From: Sphingomonas tagetis
GTDB lineage: Bacteria; Pseudomonadota; Alphaproteobacteria; Sphingomonadales; Sphingomonadaceae
DNA: 64,000 nt
Direction: 5' to 3'
NCBI RefSeq assembly: GCF_024211275.1
Contig: NZ_JAMLDX010000016.1
Span: 43,930 to 107,929 of the forward strand
In this document: in pieces, positions 1 to 9,106 of the stretch
Layout of the letters: each line of letters begins with the position of its first letter
How positions within the stretch are numbered: position 1 is the first letter of the stretch
Translations under genes and position numbers: made by a program
Notes under the pieces: model-generated
What the model was told of the DNA's origin: nothing
Database searches by the model: none
What the model saw: only the letters and a program-made list of their open reading frames with translations

Positions 1-106
1 TCTCAGGCGAAAGCCCTACCGTGGCGGCGTCGTCCCAGCGGCTGGTTGGGACGGCGAATTGCAGGGCGTCCGGGCCCGAGCGCGGCTTAGCGAGCAGATC
101 TTCCAT
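1..106 (-). CDS. Rhamnulose-1-phosphate aldolase / L-lactaldehyde dehydrogenase (RhaD/RhaE fusion), N-terminal fragment cut by window edge
   Basis: An open minus-strand frame starts at ATG 106 and runs off the left edge with no stop (35 codons visible). It contains the segment SRWDDAATVGLSPE. This resembles the start of the bifunctional rhizobial/sphingomonad rhamnulose-1-phosphate aldolase/short-chain dehydrogenase, which as I recall it begins with (N/S)RWDDA..GMSEPELL. That enzyme splits L-rhamnulose-1-phosphate into DHAP and L-lactaldehyde and oxidises the lactaldehyde to L-lactate. It is divergent from the sugar kinase and lldD, which fits the same pathway: its L-lactate product is the LldD substrate. 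The fragment is short, so the identification rests on one motif plus context. Confidence 0.6.
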   Translation of the reverse strand, partial: MEDLLAKPRSGPDALQFAVPTSRWDDAATVGLSPE

Positions 107-200
107 GGTATCCTATCCGACAAGATTTGCTCGATTCGTATCGAAAGTACTGGTAATAATCAATCAAATTCGATTATTAGCGATCAAAGCGGGGGGCGGT
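107..200. promoter_or_regulatory. Divergent rhamnose promoter region with DeoR-like inverted repeats
   Basis: This 94-bp AT-rich gap separates the divergent aldolase and kinase genes. It holds a perfect 8-bp inverted repeat, TAATAATC (154-161) and GATTATTA (172-179), and a smaller dyad TCGAT-TCGT-ATCGA (131-144). The right arm overlaps the sequence ATTCGATTA, which nearly matches the half-site ATTCGATCA in the 12.2-kb promoter. A DeoR regulator is encoded in the kinase operon (3929-4735), so this is a plausible operator. The binding is inferred. Confidence 0.5.
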
Positions 201-1622
201 ATGGCTGAAGCGTTGACGGTGGTCTTGGACGTCGGGAAGACGATGGCGAAGCTCACGCTTTGGTCGGCGTCCGGCGAACTGGTCGCTCGCGAGACGCGGC
301 CCAACGAACGCGCCGAGGCGGCCGGACACGTCGCGCTCGACGCGGCGGGCGTCGAGGCGTGGATGGCGGACACTCTGCGTGGCTTTACCAAGCTCGGACC
401 GATCAAGGCAATAATCCCGGTCGGTCATGGCGCCGCCGCCGCGATCGTGCGTGATGGAAAGCTGGCAGCCCCCCCTATCGACTACGAGGAGCCGATCGGC
501 GACGCGGAACGCGCCACCTACGATGCGGAGCGCGATCCTTTCTCGGTCACAGGATCCCCCTCGCTTCCCGACGGGTTGAACCTCGGTGCACAGCTGCATG
601 TGGCGAGCCTGCGGTTCCCGGACGTGCTCGCGCACGGCGCGCAGATCCTGCCCTGGCCGCAATACTGGGCTTGGCGCCTCAGCGGTGTGGCGGCATCCGA
701 GGTCACCAGTCTGGGATGTCACACCGACCTGTGGAACCCGGTGAAGGCTGAGCCGTCGCGTCTGGCCAGCAAGCGCGGCTGGGCCGAGGCGCTCCCGCCC
801 CTCATGCCCGCAGCTTCCGTCCTTGGTACCGTGACCCCAGAGTGGCAGGAGCGGTCGGGCCTTTCCGCGTCGACCCAGGTGCATTGCGGCCTGCACGATT
901 CCAACGCGGCACTGCTGGCTGCGCGCGGCTTCGCCGAGATCGCTGACCGCGAATCTACGGTGCTGTCGACCGGCACCTGGTTCGTCGCGATGCGTACCCC
1001 CCAGAGCGGATCGATTGTGGATCCGGGGACGCTTTCCGAGGCGCGCGACTGCCTGGTCAACGTCGACGCCTACGGAAGGCCGGTGCCGTCGTCGCGGTTC
1101 ATGGGCGGGCGGGAGATCGAACTCCTGACGGGGCTTGACACTCGCCGCATCGATATCAAGCCGGACCAGCCCGCTCTGATCGCGGGTGTCGCTGCGGTGC
1201 TGGCGAGCGGCGCGCGCGTCCTGCCGAGCTTCGCTCCGGGGTTTGGGCCGTTTCCCCAGCATCGCGGGCGCTGGATCGACATGCCTGTCGATGAGGCGGA
1301 ACGGCGCGCGGCAGTCTCGATCTATGCCGCTCTCGTCGCAGATGTGTCGCTTGACCTGATCGGGGCGAAGAAGCGTATCCTGGTTGAAGGGCGCTTCGCC
1401 GAGGCCGAGGTCTTTATACGCTCGCTGGCGGCACTGCGCCCTGGTGACGTGATCTACCGCGCCAACGCGCATAACGATGTTTCCTTCGGCGCCCTGCGCC
1501 TGCTCGATCCCGACCTGAAGCCGGACGTTGCGTTGGAGCGGATCGAACCTCTGGAGGGCGACTTCGAGGCTTATCGGGCACAATGGCAGCGTGACGTCGC
1601 ACGATTGGGACTCGCTGCGTGA
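201..1622 (+). CDS. FGGY-family carbohydrate kinase, probable L-rhamnulokinase
   Basis: ATP-dependent sugar kinase of the FGGY/actin-like fold (473 aa), probably phosphorylating L-rhamnulose at O-1 (the RhaB/RhaK role). The N-terminal phosphate-binding loop [13 protein letters not shown] lies at residues 9-21, and a second-domain motif STGTWF near residue 258. ATG 201 is chosen because the protein homologous to kinases begins here; the upstream in-frame start at 21 would run through the divergent promoter and the opposing aldolase gene. The stop overlaps the GTG start of lldD by 4 bp, so the two are translationally coupled. Substrate is inferred from rhaT, lldD and the aldolase next door. L-fuculokinase or a related ketose kinase cannot be excluded by sequence alone. 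Confidence 0.85.
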   Translation: MAEALTVVLDVGKTMAKLTLWSASGELVARETRPNERAEAAGHVALDAAGVEAWMADTLRGFTKLGPIKAIIPVGHGAAAAIVRDGKLAAPPIDYEEPIGDAERATYDAERDPFSVTGSPSLPDGLNLGAQLHVASLRFPDVLAHGAQILPWPQYWAWRLSGVAASEVTSLGCHTDLWNPVKAEPSRLASKRGWAEALPPLMPAASVLGTVTPEWQERSGLSASTQVHCGLHDSNAALLAARGFAEIADRESTVLSTGTWFVAMRTPQSGSIVDPGTLSEARDCLVNVDAYGRPVPSSRFMGGREIELLTGLDTRRIDIKPDQPALIAGVAAVLASGARVLPSFAPGFGPFPQHRGRWIDMPVDEAERRAAVSIYAALVADVSLDLIGAKKRILVEGRFAEAEVFIRSLAALRPGDVIYRANAHNDVSFGALRLLDPDLKPDVALERIEPLEGDFEAYRAQWQRDVARLGLAA

Positions 1623-2782
1623 AAGCCGCGTCCGTCCTAGACTATCGCTCGCTGGCCCGACGACGGCTGCCTAAGTTCCTGTTCGAATACATCGACGGCG
1701 GCAGCTACGCCGAGGTGACGTTGCGCCACAATGTGGCCGACCTCGAGCGCGTCGCTTTGCGTCAGCGGGTACTCAACGACGTGTCGCGGCTTGATCTGTC
1801 TATCGAGCTCTTCGGTCAAAAGCTGGCCATGCCGGTCATACTGGCGCCTATCGGTTTGGCGGGCATGAACGCCCGCCGAGGCGAGGTGCAGGCGGCGCGC
1901 GCTGCGCATTCGGCAGGCGTCCCGTTCTGCCTCTCCACCGTGTCCGCGTGCCCGCTCGACGAGGTGGCGGCGGCGGGAGTGGGGCCGTTCTGGTTTCAGC
2001 TCTACATGATCCGCGACCGCGGCTTTATGCGCGAACTGCTCGCCAAGGCTCGGGAAGTCGGCTGCTCAACGCTCGTGTTCACCGTGGACATGCCGGTGCC
2101 GGGATCGCGATACCGCGACTACCGGTCGGGGCTGGCTGGGGCATCGGGGGTGCGAGGTGCGATCCGCCGAGCGACTCAGGGTGTTCTCAGGCCGGGCTGG
2201 GCATGGGACGTAGGCATCCGCGGCCGTCCGCACCAGCTCGGCAACGTCGCCCCGGTTCTTGGAGATAACACAGGTCTCGAGGACTTCTTCGCCTGGATGC
2301 GCAACAACTTCGACCCCACCGTCGCGTGGCGGGATCTCGACTTCATCCGTGCGGAATGGAGCGGGCCGCTGATCATCAAGGGCATACTCGATGCGAAGGA
2401 CGGACTTAAGGCGGCTGAGCTGGGCGCCGACGGGATTGTTGTGTCCAACCACGGCGGCCGTCAGCTCGATGGCGTGCCCTCGACCGCGCGTGCGCTGCCG
2501 CCGATTGCCGATGCGGTCGCCGGCCGGCTCACGATCCTCGCCGACGGCGGCGTTCGCTCCGGCCTGGACGTGGTGCGCATGCTTGCGCTCGGCGCACAGG
2601 GTGTCCTGCTTGGTCGCGCTTGGGCCTACGCCCTCGCAGGCGGAGGGCAGGCGGGCGTGAGCCACATGCTGCAGCTGATCGAGGCCGAAATGAAGGTGGC
2701 GATGGCGCTCACCGGCACGACCAGCATCGACAAGATCACATCGGACATCCTGTTCAGGGATGCCGAGCAGGAGAGCAGATAA
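1619..2782 (+). CDS. lldD: FMN-dependent L-lactate dehydrogenase LldD
   Basis: Oxidises L-lactate to pyruvate at the membrane, passing electrons to the quinone pool. The 387-aa protein shows the alpha-hydroxy-acid dehydrogenase signature [10 protein letters not shown] near residue 276, with the catalytic His, followed by the FMN phosphate-binding region [20 protein letters not shown]. The N-terminal [16 protein letters not shown] is also typical of the family. It starts with GTG inside the kinase stop codon and ends in a TAATG overlap with rhaT. In this operon it most likely consumes the L-lactate made from rhamnose by way of lactaldehyde. Confidence 0.92.
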   Translation: MKAASVLDYRSLARRRLPKFLFEYIDGGSYAEVTLRHNVADLERVALRQRVLNDVSRLDLSIELFGQKLAMPVILAPIGLAGMNARRGEVQAARAAHSAGVPFCLSTVSACPLDEVAAAGVGPFWFQLYMIRDRGFMRELLAKAREVGCSTLVFTVDMPVPGSRYRDYRSGLAGASGVRGAIRRATQGVLRPGWAWDVGIRGRPHQLGNVAPVLGDNTGLEDFFAWMRNNFDPTVAWRDLDFIRAEWSGPLIIKGILDAKDGLKAAELGADGIVVSNHGGRQLDGVPSTARALPPIADAVAGRLTILADGGVRSGLDVVRMLALGAQGVLLGRAWAYALAGGGQAGVSHMLQLIEAEMKVAMALTGTTSIDKITSDILFRDAEQESR

Positions 2783-3864
2783 TGGGCAACCCGTTGTTGG
2801 GAGTGTTCTTCCACTGGCTTGGCGGGCTCGCGTCCGCGAGTTTCTACGTGCCCTACAAGCGGATCCGCGGCTGGTCCTGGGAGATCTTCTGGATCGTGGG
2901 GGGGGTATTCTCATGGGTCGTGGCACCATGGCTCTTCGCGTCCATTCAGACGAGCGATCTCGTCGGCGTTCTAGCGCGTACGCCGTCGGACACCCTGTTT
3001 TGGTGCTACTTCTGGGGCGCGATGTGGGGCTTGGGTGGACTCACCTTCGGGCTGACAATGCGCTATCTGGGTCTTTCCCTCGGAATGGCGATCGCGCTTG
3101 GTTTGACCACGGTCATCGGCACGCTCGGGCCGCCGATCTTCAATGGCACGCTCGCCGAACTCGCTCGGCAGACCAGCGGGCAGGTGACCTTGGCGGGTAT
3201 CGCCATCACGCTCGTCGGGATAGTGCTGGTGGCGCTCGCCGGCCGCGCGAAGGAGCGCGAGGTTCTCGGGGGGGGCCGGGATGAGGCGGTGGCCGAGTTC
3301 GACCTGCGCAAGGGGGTAGTGATCGCCGTCTTCTCCGGTGTGATGTCAGGATGCTTCGCCTGGGGCCTGGCGGCGGGAGAGCCGATCCGTCAGCTGACAC
3401 TGCAGGCTGGTACCAGTCCGCTCTGGCAGGGGCTGCCGGTACTTTGCGTCGTACTTGCAGGTGGTCTCACCACCAACCTGATCTGGTGCGGCTTTCTGAT
3501 TCTAAGGAACCGCAGCGCGGGCGAACTGGTCGGGCGTCAGAGGCTGCACGCTGATGGCGCGTCACCAGCCGCGCCGGGTCGAACGCCGCTTGCGGTCAAC
3601 TACGGGCTCGCGGCGCTGGGCGGCACGCTCTGGTACTTCCAGTTCTTCTTCTACACGATGGGCGAAAGCCAGATGGGTCGCTTCGGTTTTTCCAGTTGGA
3701 CGCTTCACATGGCGTCGATCATCCTTTTCTCGACCCTGTGGGGGTTCGCGCTGAAGGAGTGGGCACCCGCATCGTCGCGCACACGCTCACAGGTGTGGAC
3801 CGGCATCGCGGTGCTCGTCGGATCGACGGTAGTCATCGGTCTAGGCAACATGCTTGCAGGATGA
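2782..3864 (+). CDS. rhaT: L-rhamnose-proton symporter RhaT
   Basis: Inner-membrane importer of L-rhamnose driven by the proton gradient. The 360-aa protein has about ten hydrophobic helices and the family N-terminus [20 protein letters not shown] followed by YVPYKRIRGWSWE. E. coli RhaT is about 344 aa. ATG 2782 overlaps the lldD stop by one base (TAATG), so the longer upstream frame is rejected. Together with the kinase and lldD it gives a full route from rhamnose to pyruvate and DHAP, except that the isomerase is not in the window. Confidence 0.93.
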   Translation: MGNPLLGVFFHWLGGLASASFYVPYKRIRGWSWEIFWIVGGVFSWVVAPWLFASIQTSDLVGVLARTPSDTLFWCYFWGAMWGLGGLTFGLTMRYLGLSLGMAIALGLTTVIGTLGPPIFNGTLAELARQTSGQVTLAGIAITLVGIVLVALAGRAKEREVLGGGRDEAVAEFDLRKGVVIAVFSGVMSGCFAWGLAAGEPIRQLTLQAGTSPLWQGLPVLCVVLAGGLTTNLIWCGFLILRNRSAGELVGRQRLHADGASPAAPGRTPLAVNYGLAALGGTLWYFQFFFYTMGESQMGRFGFSSWTLHMASIILFSTLWGFALKEWAPASSRTRSQVWTGIAVLVGSTVVIGLGNMLAG

Positions 3865-3928
3865 TTATCGCCGCGCAAGGGTTGATCGGCGCTCAATATC
3901 GATCAACAACGCGCCGCAAGGTGCAAGG

Positions 3929-4735
3929 ATGAGCGCGACGAATATGCATGCGGAAGAACGAGAGCGTCTGATTTTGGGTGCCATGAGGGAGCGGGGCTTC
4001 GTCTCGTATCGGGCACTCGAATCCAGCATGTCCGCGTCCCCGGCCACCATCCGGCGCGACCTCGCCCGGCTTGAGGAAACGGGCCGCATCGAGCGCGTGC
4101 GCGGCGGTGCAAAGCTCATCGGGGAGGCGGAGGCTGCCGTCGCGGAGGCCCCCGGTCCATCGCTTGTCGGCACGCCGTTCGATGAGGCAATAGAACAGCG
4201 GCTGGGGCAGAAGGAAAAGATCGGCCGGGCGGCGGCGGCGCTTTGCCGTCCTGGGGAAGGCGTAATGATCGATGGCGGCACGACCACGCTTCAGATGTGC
4301 TCGCATCTCGACGGGCTTGGGCTGCAGGTTCTCACCAATTCGCTTCATATCGTGTCAGCGTTGCTGCCGCAGGCCACGACGCGGATCCTCGTTCCAGCTG
4401 GGTCGGTATTCCGCGAGCAGAACATTATTCTCGCACCTGCTGGAGAGGAGAGCATGCCGCGCTTCCATGCCCCAAAGCTCTTCATGGGCGCGGCGGCGAT
4501 CGGATCCCAGGGTCTGATGCAGGCTGACGTCATCCTCGTTGCGGCCGAGCGCAGGCTCGTCGACCGTGCCGACGAGGTGATCATTCTCGTCGACAGCTCC
4601 AAGTTCGTAAGCTCATCGGGGAATGTCGTTTGCGAACTCGACGAAGTTGATGTGCTGATAACGGACGACGGCATCAGCGATCGGGATGCCAAGATGGTCG
4701 AAGGCGCCGGCATCCGGCTGATCGTTGCGCAATGA
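3929..4735 (+). CDS. DeoR-family transcriptional regulator (probable rhamnose operon regulator)
   Basis: 268-aa repressor with a DeoR winged-helix domain: ERERLILGAMRERGFVSYRAL, then the recognition helix SASPATIRRDLARLEETGRI. The C-terminal sugar-phosphate sensor domain contains IDGGTTTLQM and NSLHIV. ATG 3929 follows an AAGG ribosome site. It lies 64 bp after rhaT and overlaps the next gene by 4 bp (ATGA). Rhizobial rhamnose operons are also controlled by a DeoR-type protein (RhaR). Its likely operators are the dyads at 154-179 and possibly 12246-12284. The effector is unknown. Confidence 0.88.
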   Translation: MSATNMHAEERERLILGAMRERGFVSYRALESSMSASPATIRRDLARLEETGRIERVRGGAKLIGEAEAAVAEAPGPSLVGTPFDEAIEQRLGQKEKIGRAAAALCRPGEGVMIDGGTTTLQMCSHLDGLGLQVLTNSLHIVSALLPQATTRILVPAGSVFREQNIILAPAGEESMPRFHAPKLFMGAAAIGSQGLMQADVILVAAERRLVDRADEVIILVDSSKFVSSSGNVVCELDEVDVLITDDGISDRDAKMVEGAGIRLIVAQ

Positions 4736-5694
4736 GCGGCGGGCCTAACCTCCGCTTATTCGGGCTCGCGGTGGCGGCATTGGCCATGCTGGGAAGTCCA
4801 GCGAATGACGGGCCGGCGAGGGCCTCGGGTCGGCCCGCCATGCCCGATCCAGAGATCGATACGTTCCGGCTCTGGCCTGGCCGCGCGCCGGGCGCGACCT
4901 CGGATGACGCCGACGAGACGCCGAAGATCACCGTCGTACATCCACCCTCGCGGTACAAGAACGGAGCGGCCGTGGTCATCGCCCCGGGCGGTGCCTACGT
5001 CGCGCTCGCACATTCTCTGGAGGGGACGGAGCCTGCGACATGGTTCGCCAGCCGCGGCGTCACGGCGTTCGTCCTGACGTACCGTGTGGGCGGCAGGGCT
5101 CGCTTGCCCCTGCCGCTGATCGACGGTGCTCGGGCGATGAGGTTGGTGCGCAGTCGCGCCGCCGAATTCGGTCTGGACGCCGACCGGATCGGCATGATGG
5201 GGTTCTCAGCCGGCGGGCACCTCGCGGCTACGATCGCGACGTCTGCGGAGGGCGGAAGGCCCGGGGCCACCGACCCGGTGGAGAGGGCGAGCAGCCGACC
5301 CGACTTCCTCATACTTGGCTATCCCTGGCTCGAAGGCATGCAGCTCAGTTCTGACGGCAACTCCCAGTATTGCGAGTTCGCCCGCCGCAAGGCCCCCGCA
5401 GCGTGCGATCCCCGACGCTACACACAATATCTCCCGACGCGTGATGTGAGCGCGAGGACGCCACCGGCGTTCCTCTACCATACCACGGCGGACCAGCTCG
5501 TACCGTCTGAGGGCAGCTTGCGCTTTTACCTTGCGCTCAAGCGGCAGGGCGTTCCCGCAGAGCTTCACCTCTTCGAGCGTGGCAGCCACGGGTCGGGGCT
5601 CGGCGGCGCCGACCCTGCGCTGTCGAAATGGCCCGAGCTGCTGCAGGAGTGGCTTAGGGGGCGCGGCCTGTTGGATCGCCAGTCCGCGCCCTGA
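4732..5694 (+). CDS. Secreted alpha/beta hydrolase (BD-FAE/acetyl-xylan-esterase-like)
   Basis: 320-aa serine hydrolase. A short hydrophobic stretch (residues 10-25) looks like a signal peptide, so it probably acts in the periplasm. The oxyanion-hole segment VVIAPGGAYVALAHSLEG precedes the nucleophile elbow GFSAGGH near residues 157-163. A late HGSGLGG supplies the probable catalytic His, and HTTADQLVPSE the acid region. This arrangement is typical of carbohydrate esterases that remove acyl groups from sugars. It is coupled to the DeoR gene by ATGA and ends 13 bp before the convergent GH106 gene, so it probably deacylates a rhamnose-bearing substrate. Confidence 0.85.
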   Translation: MSGGPNLRLFGLAVAALAMLGSPANDGPARASGRPAMPDPEIDTFRLWPGRAPGATSDDADETPKITVVHPPSRYKNGAAVVIAPGGAYVALAHSLEGTEPATWFASRGVTAFVLTYRVGGRARLPLPLIDGARAMRLVRSRAAEFGLDADRIGMMGFSAGGHLAATIATSAEGGRPGATDPVERASSRPDFLILGYPWLEGMQLSSDGNSQYCEFARRKAPAACDPRRYTQYLPTRDVSARTPPAFLYHTTADQLVPSEGSLRFYLALKRQGVPAELHLFERGSHGSGLGGADPALSKWPELLQEWLRGRGLLDRQSAP

Positions 5695-5707
5695 ACTCTT
5701 CCGGAGG

Positions 5708-8700
5708 CTACCTGGCCGGGGCGAGAACGGTTACCGGCCCCATCAGTCCCGATTCCCGCAACGGAGCGTCAGGACCGAACGTTGGCAGTGAAGTGAACCC
5801 GACCTTGTTGGCACCCGGTTGCGCGTCTCCGATCAGGCGGTTGAGCCAGAGGTTCGCCACATGGATCTCCACCTCGTTGCGGCCGGCGCGGACTGCGTCG
5901 CCGATTGCGAGGCGATAGGGAGCCTTCCACGCGATGCCCGCGGGCCGGCCGTTGATCCGGACCTCGGCCACCTCACCCACCTGGCCCATGTCCAGCCACA
6001 ACGGGTCGCCGGCGCGATAGCTCGCCGGGAGGTCGAACGAGGAGGTGTAAGTCGCCACGCCGGAAAAGTAGCGGACGCCGGGATCCCGGCTCTGCGTGAG
6101 CGATGCCAGCCTGTGCATCCGCATGGAGGTAGGCGCGCCGCGGCCAGGCTCAAAATTCACTGTCCAAGGCGTCTGGAGCTGCCGCAGGACGCGCCCCGGA
6201 ACCGCCGATTGCGAGCTTACCCTAGCCTGACCCTCGCCGCGGAACACCACGAAGAATGCGTCCTTCGGTGCCATATCGAGGTCCACGATGGTGGAATCGC
6301 CGTCGGAGCGATGCTTGAGTGGCTCGATCGCGCCGGTGTCCGCCCGCCAAAGCTCGGGCTGCTTGCCGGCGACGCGGAAGCGGGCCCTGCTGTTCAGGCG
6401 CGCGTCCTGGCGGTTGGTCAGGAAGTAGATCTCGGCGTCGTCGGTCCTGGACGTGCGGTGAAGGAACAGCACATTTGCCTGAGGGTTCAAGAACTCGACG
6501 TCCGGCCGCAGCCCGATCGCCTCGAGACCATTTTCGGCGTCGCTCGAGGCTATGACCCGGCCCCGATCGATGGTCCCAGCCCTTTCTCCCCAAAGTCGGT
6601 CGCGTGCCGATCGCCACGAGGAGGGATCGTCGGAAAGGCTTGGTGAAGAGACTGGCGGCATGCCGATCAGCGTCGCGCCTGCCGCGACCAATTCCTCAAG
6701 GCGAAGCAGGGTTGCCAATGTCAGCCGGTAGCTGGAGCCGCCAAGATAGATTGCGCGATACCGCGTTCCGCCCCTCGCGACCAGTTCTCCATCCTGGACA
6801 TGCACCTGATCACGAAGCGCGGCGCCATTTATAAAGTCGTAAGGGTAGCGCTTTGGTGCGTCCTTTGGCTGCCGCTCCGCATACAAAGCGGTGAGCGGTG
6901 CCTCCTCGCCGAAGAAGTAGGCGAGATCGGCATGATACCTGCCGCGTTGAAGTAGAAAGCTCGACCGCGCCACATAGTCCATCCAGGGACGCGCCATCTC
7001 GGCCCATGTCTCGTGTCGATTGAAGAACTGGCCGAAGACGAGCAGCGACAGGCCGGGCTTGCGCTCAACAGGCTGATGCACCGACGTGTGGATGACCGGC
7101 CGGTTGACGCCATAGGCAAATTCCAGGTCGATCACTGGCTTAAGATCGCCCGGGGCGTGCGCCCAGTAGTTCATCCCCGAGGTCAGCGACTCCGCGCCGA
7201 CCAGATTCTGGCCATAGATATGTGCAACCGATGCGGCACCCTTCATGTCGGCAAGGAACGTCGAGCGCGGGCCGCCGCCCTTGTATGTCCACATCGCTGC
7301 CATCGGCACGTCGGTATGGCTCCGCATCGCCATGTCGTCACCCAGCGACGGCCTCGCCACCTCGAGTGCCTCGCCATAGACGGTCAGGCCATTGCGGCGG
7401 GCGATCCGTGCGATCGTGCCATAATGCTGGCTCGTGAGCAGTTCGGCGATCGTCCGGCGATAGTCGTAGAGGAACAAGTCGGTTTCTGCTCTCGACCCGA
7501 CGATCGTCCCGGTCAGTGCGGGAAGGAACGGGCCGAGGTCATATCCGCGCATCGCCTTGAACCTGGCCCGGAATTCCGGCGTCCAGTTGAATGCGCCCGC
7601 TTCTAGGCTGTCGGTAAGGATCGCGCGAAGGCCCTTGTCTCCGAATAAATCGGGACCGACGGTCTCCCGGAACATCGCCAGATAGGTGTCGAGATAGCGG
7701 GTGACCGCCGCGCCATCCAGCTTGTCTACCTCCAGACCCGTTGCCTCGGCGGTCGCAGGGTGGTTGAGCGTGCCGGTCAGCGACCATCCGAGCCGCGTGA
7801 TGCGCCATCGGCCTGCCGGTGCCGTCCAGTCCAGCGAGCCGTCCGGCCTCATCCGATCGGTCAACTCGATAACGCGATCCCTAGGAACGCCAGGCTCTCT
7901 CCCCGGGGCTGCGCCTTCGAGTGCATAATAGTCCCGCGCCACTGAGAACCCGGCCTTCGCTTCGAAGCGGTCGACGCGCGGGGCGGTCGACAGGCTCGCT
8001 TCGGCGAGGTTGATGGTGCGGGACGGGGGGGCGGGCGGTCGATAAGTGGAGGTGATGGCACCGGGATAGGCGTTAAGACGCTCACTGGTCAGTTGCACCC
8101 TGACCGGCTGGAAGCGGATGCGGAACCGGCTGGCGGTCACCGGCGCGAAGCTGGCGGTGGTGGGTATGTCGGCCGTAAACGCCAGCTCGGCAACCTTCGT
8201 CCAGCTGCCTGCGGACGTCTGCGCCTCCAGCACGGGAAGCAGGTCGATCGGGGTGAACGCCGTCCGACCGGTGCCTTCGAGCGCTACGGTCGCGGAGCGG
8301 ATGGTGGCCGGCGCGCCGTAGTCGAACTCGACCGTACCCTCGCCGCCAAGGCCGTCTCGCTGCACCGCTACCGAAGTGCCAAAGCGGCCATCGGACAGCG
8401 CTGCCGCGTCGAGCGGGCGGCCCAGGTTGCTTACCGTTGCGATCGCGCGAGCGGGATCGGGGGATAGCGGGTAGGCAAAGACCGCAACGTCGCGGTACAA
8501 CTCGGGCCGTGGCGCATCGCCGCCGCTCGCCATCTTTGATGCCGCCCGAATATCCATGTAGGGACCGGTTGTGGTCGGCGGCGCTGGCAGCTTGACCCGG
8601 ATCCGGCCGCCTTGGACGTCGGTTTGGCTCCAGACCAGCTTCTTGATGCCGTCTTCCGGGGGAACCCAGGGTCCCCCTGTCTCGCTCCAACCAGGAGAGG

Positions 8701-9106
8701 CGGCGATCGCCAGCTCGAGATCGAGCTTCTGTGCCAATTCCGCGGAATATTTGAACGCGGCCTTCCATTCCGGCGTCATGTAGCTGATCCGCTTGTCCAC
8801 GACCTGCGGGGTGTTAAGCGCCGCGTCGAAGTTCTGCAGGCCGCCGATGCCGGCGCGCTTCATCCATTCGAGGTCCTTTCGGATACCCTCCTTGGTGATG
8901 TTGCCGTTCATCCAGTGCCACCATACCCGCGGTCGAGCAGCGTTGGGCGGGTCGCGGAAGCCGGTTTCGAGCGATGGCACTGATAATCGCTCAGACGATT
9001 GCTCTGGCGCATCTGGAGCAGCCGAGGTCTGCCCGGCTGCGGCAGCCGTGAGCAGCAGCAGCGGCACGCTGGAAAGCAGGACGCCGCGCGCGGAGATGTG
9101 GCTCAT
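5708..9106 (-). CDS. GH106 alpha-L-rhamnosidase, secreted
   Basis: Large (1132 aa) exported glycoside hydrolase that removes terminal alpha-L-rhamnose. It has a signal peptide (hydrophobic residues about 9-25) and the GH106 N-terminal signature PRVWWHWMNGNITKEGIRKD, then SPGWSETGGPWVPPEDGIKK. Its length is usual for GH106, and the C-terminus carries a jelly-roll/beta-sandwich module (residues about 990-1110, LDMGQVGEVAEVRINGRPAG). The ATG overlaps the stop of the CoA ligase (ATGA), making it the last gene of the MFS-ligase-rhamnosidase operon. Exact linkage specificity cannot be read from the sequence. Confidence 0.9.
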   Translation of the reverse strand: MSHISARGVLLSSVPLLLLTAAAAGQTSAAPDAPEQSSERLSVPSLETGFRDPPNAARPRVWWHWMNGNITKEGIRKDLEWMKRAGIGGLQNFDAALNTPQVVDKRISYMTPEWKAAFKYSAELAQKLDLELAIAASPGWSETGGPWVPPEDGIKKLVWSQTDVQGGRIRVKLPAPPTTTGPYMDIRAASKMASGGDAPRPELYRDVAVFAYPLSPDPARAIATVSNLGRPLDAAALSDGRFGTSVAVQRDGLGGEGTVEFDYGAPATIRSATVALEGTGRTAFTPIDLLPVLEAQTSAGSWTKVAELAFTADIPTTASFAPVTASRFRIRFQPVRVQLTSERLNAYPGAITSTYRPPAPPSRTINLAEASLSTAPRVDRFEAKAGFSVARDYYALEGAAPGREPGVPRDRVIELTDRMRPDGSLDWTAPAGRWRITRLGWSLTGTLNHPATAEATGLEVDKLDGAAVTRYLDTYLAMFRETVGPDLFGDKGLRAILTDSLEAGAFNWTPEFRARFKAMRGYDLGPFLPALTGTIVGSRAETDLFLYDYRRTIAELLTSQHYGTIARIARRNGLTVYGEALEVARPSLGDDMAMRSHTDVPMAAMWTYKGGGPRSTFLADMKGAASVAHIYGQNLVGAESLTSGMNYWAHAPGDLKPVIDLEFAYGVNRPVIHTSVHQPVERKPGLSLLVFGQFFNRHETWAEMARPWMDYVARSSFLLQRGRYHADLAYFFGEEAPLTALYAERQPKDAPKRYPYDFINGAALRDQVHVQDGELVARGGTRYRAIYLGGSSYRLTLATLLRLEELVAAGATLIGMPPVSSPSLSDDPSSWRSARDRLWGERAGTIDRGRVIASSDAENGLEAIGLRPDVEFLNPQANVLFLHRTSRTDDAEIYFLTNRQDARLNSRARFRVAGKQPELWRADTGAIEPLKHRSDGDSTIVDLDMAPKDAFFVVFRGEGQARVSSQSAVPGRVLRQLQTPWTVNFEPGRGAPTSMRMHRLASLTQSRDPGVRYFSGVATYTSSFDLPASYRAGDPLWLDMGQVGEVAEVRINGRPAGIAWKAPYRLAIGDAVRAGRNEVEIHVANLWLNRLIGDAQPGANKVGFTSLPTFGPDAPLRESGLMGPVTVLAPAR

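Noticed and set aside
177..1583. 468-aa minus-strand frame over the kinase gene
   Set aside because: Arginine/histidine-rich composition without domains; shadow of the kinase, a usual effect of high GC third positions.
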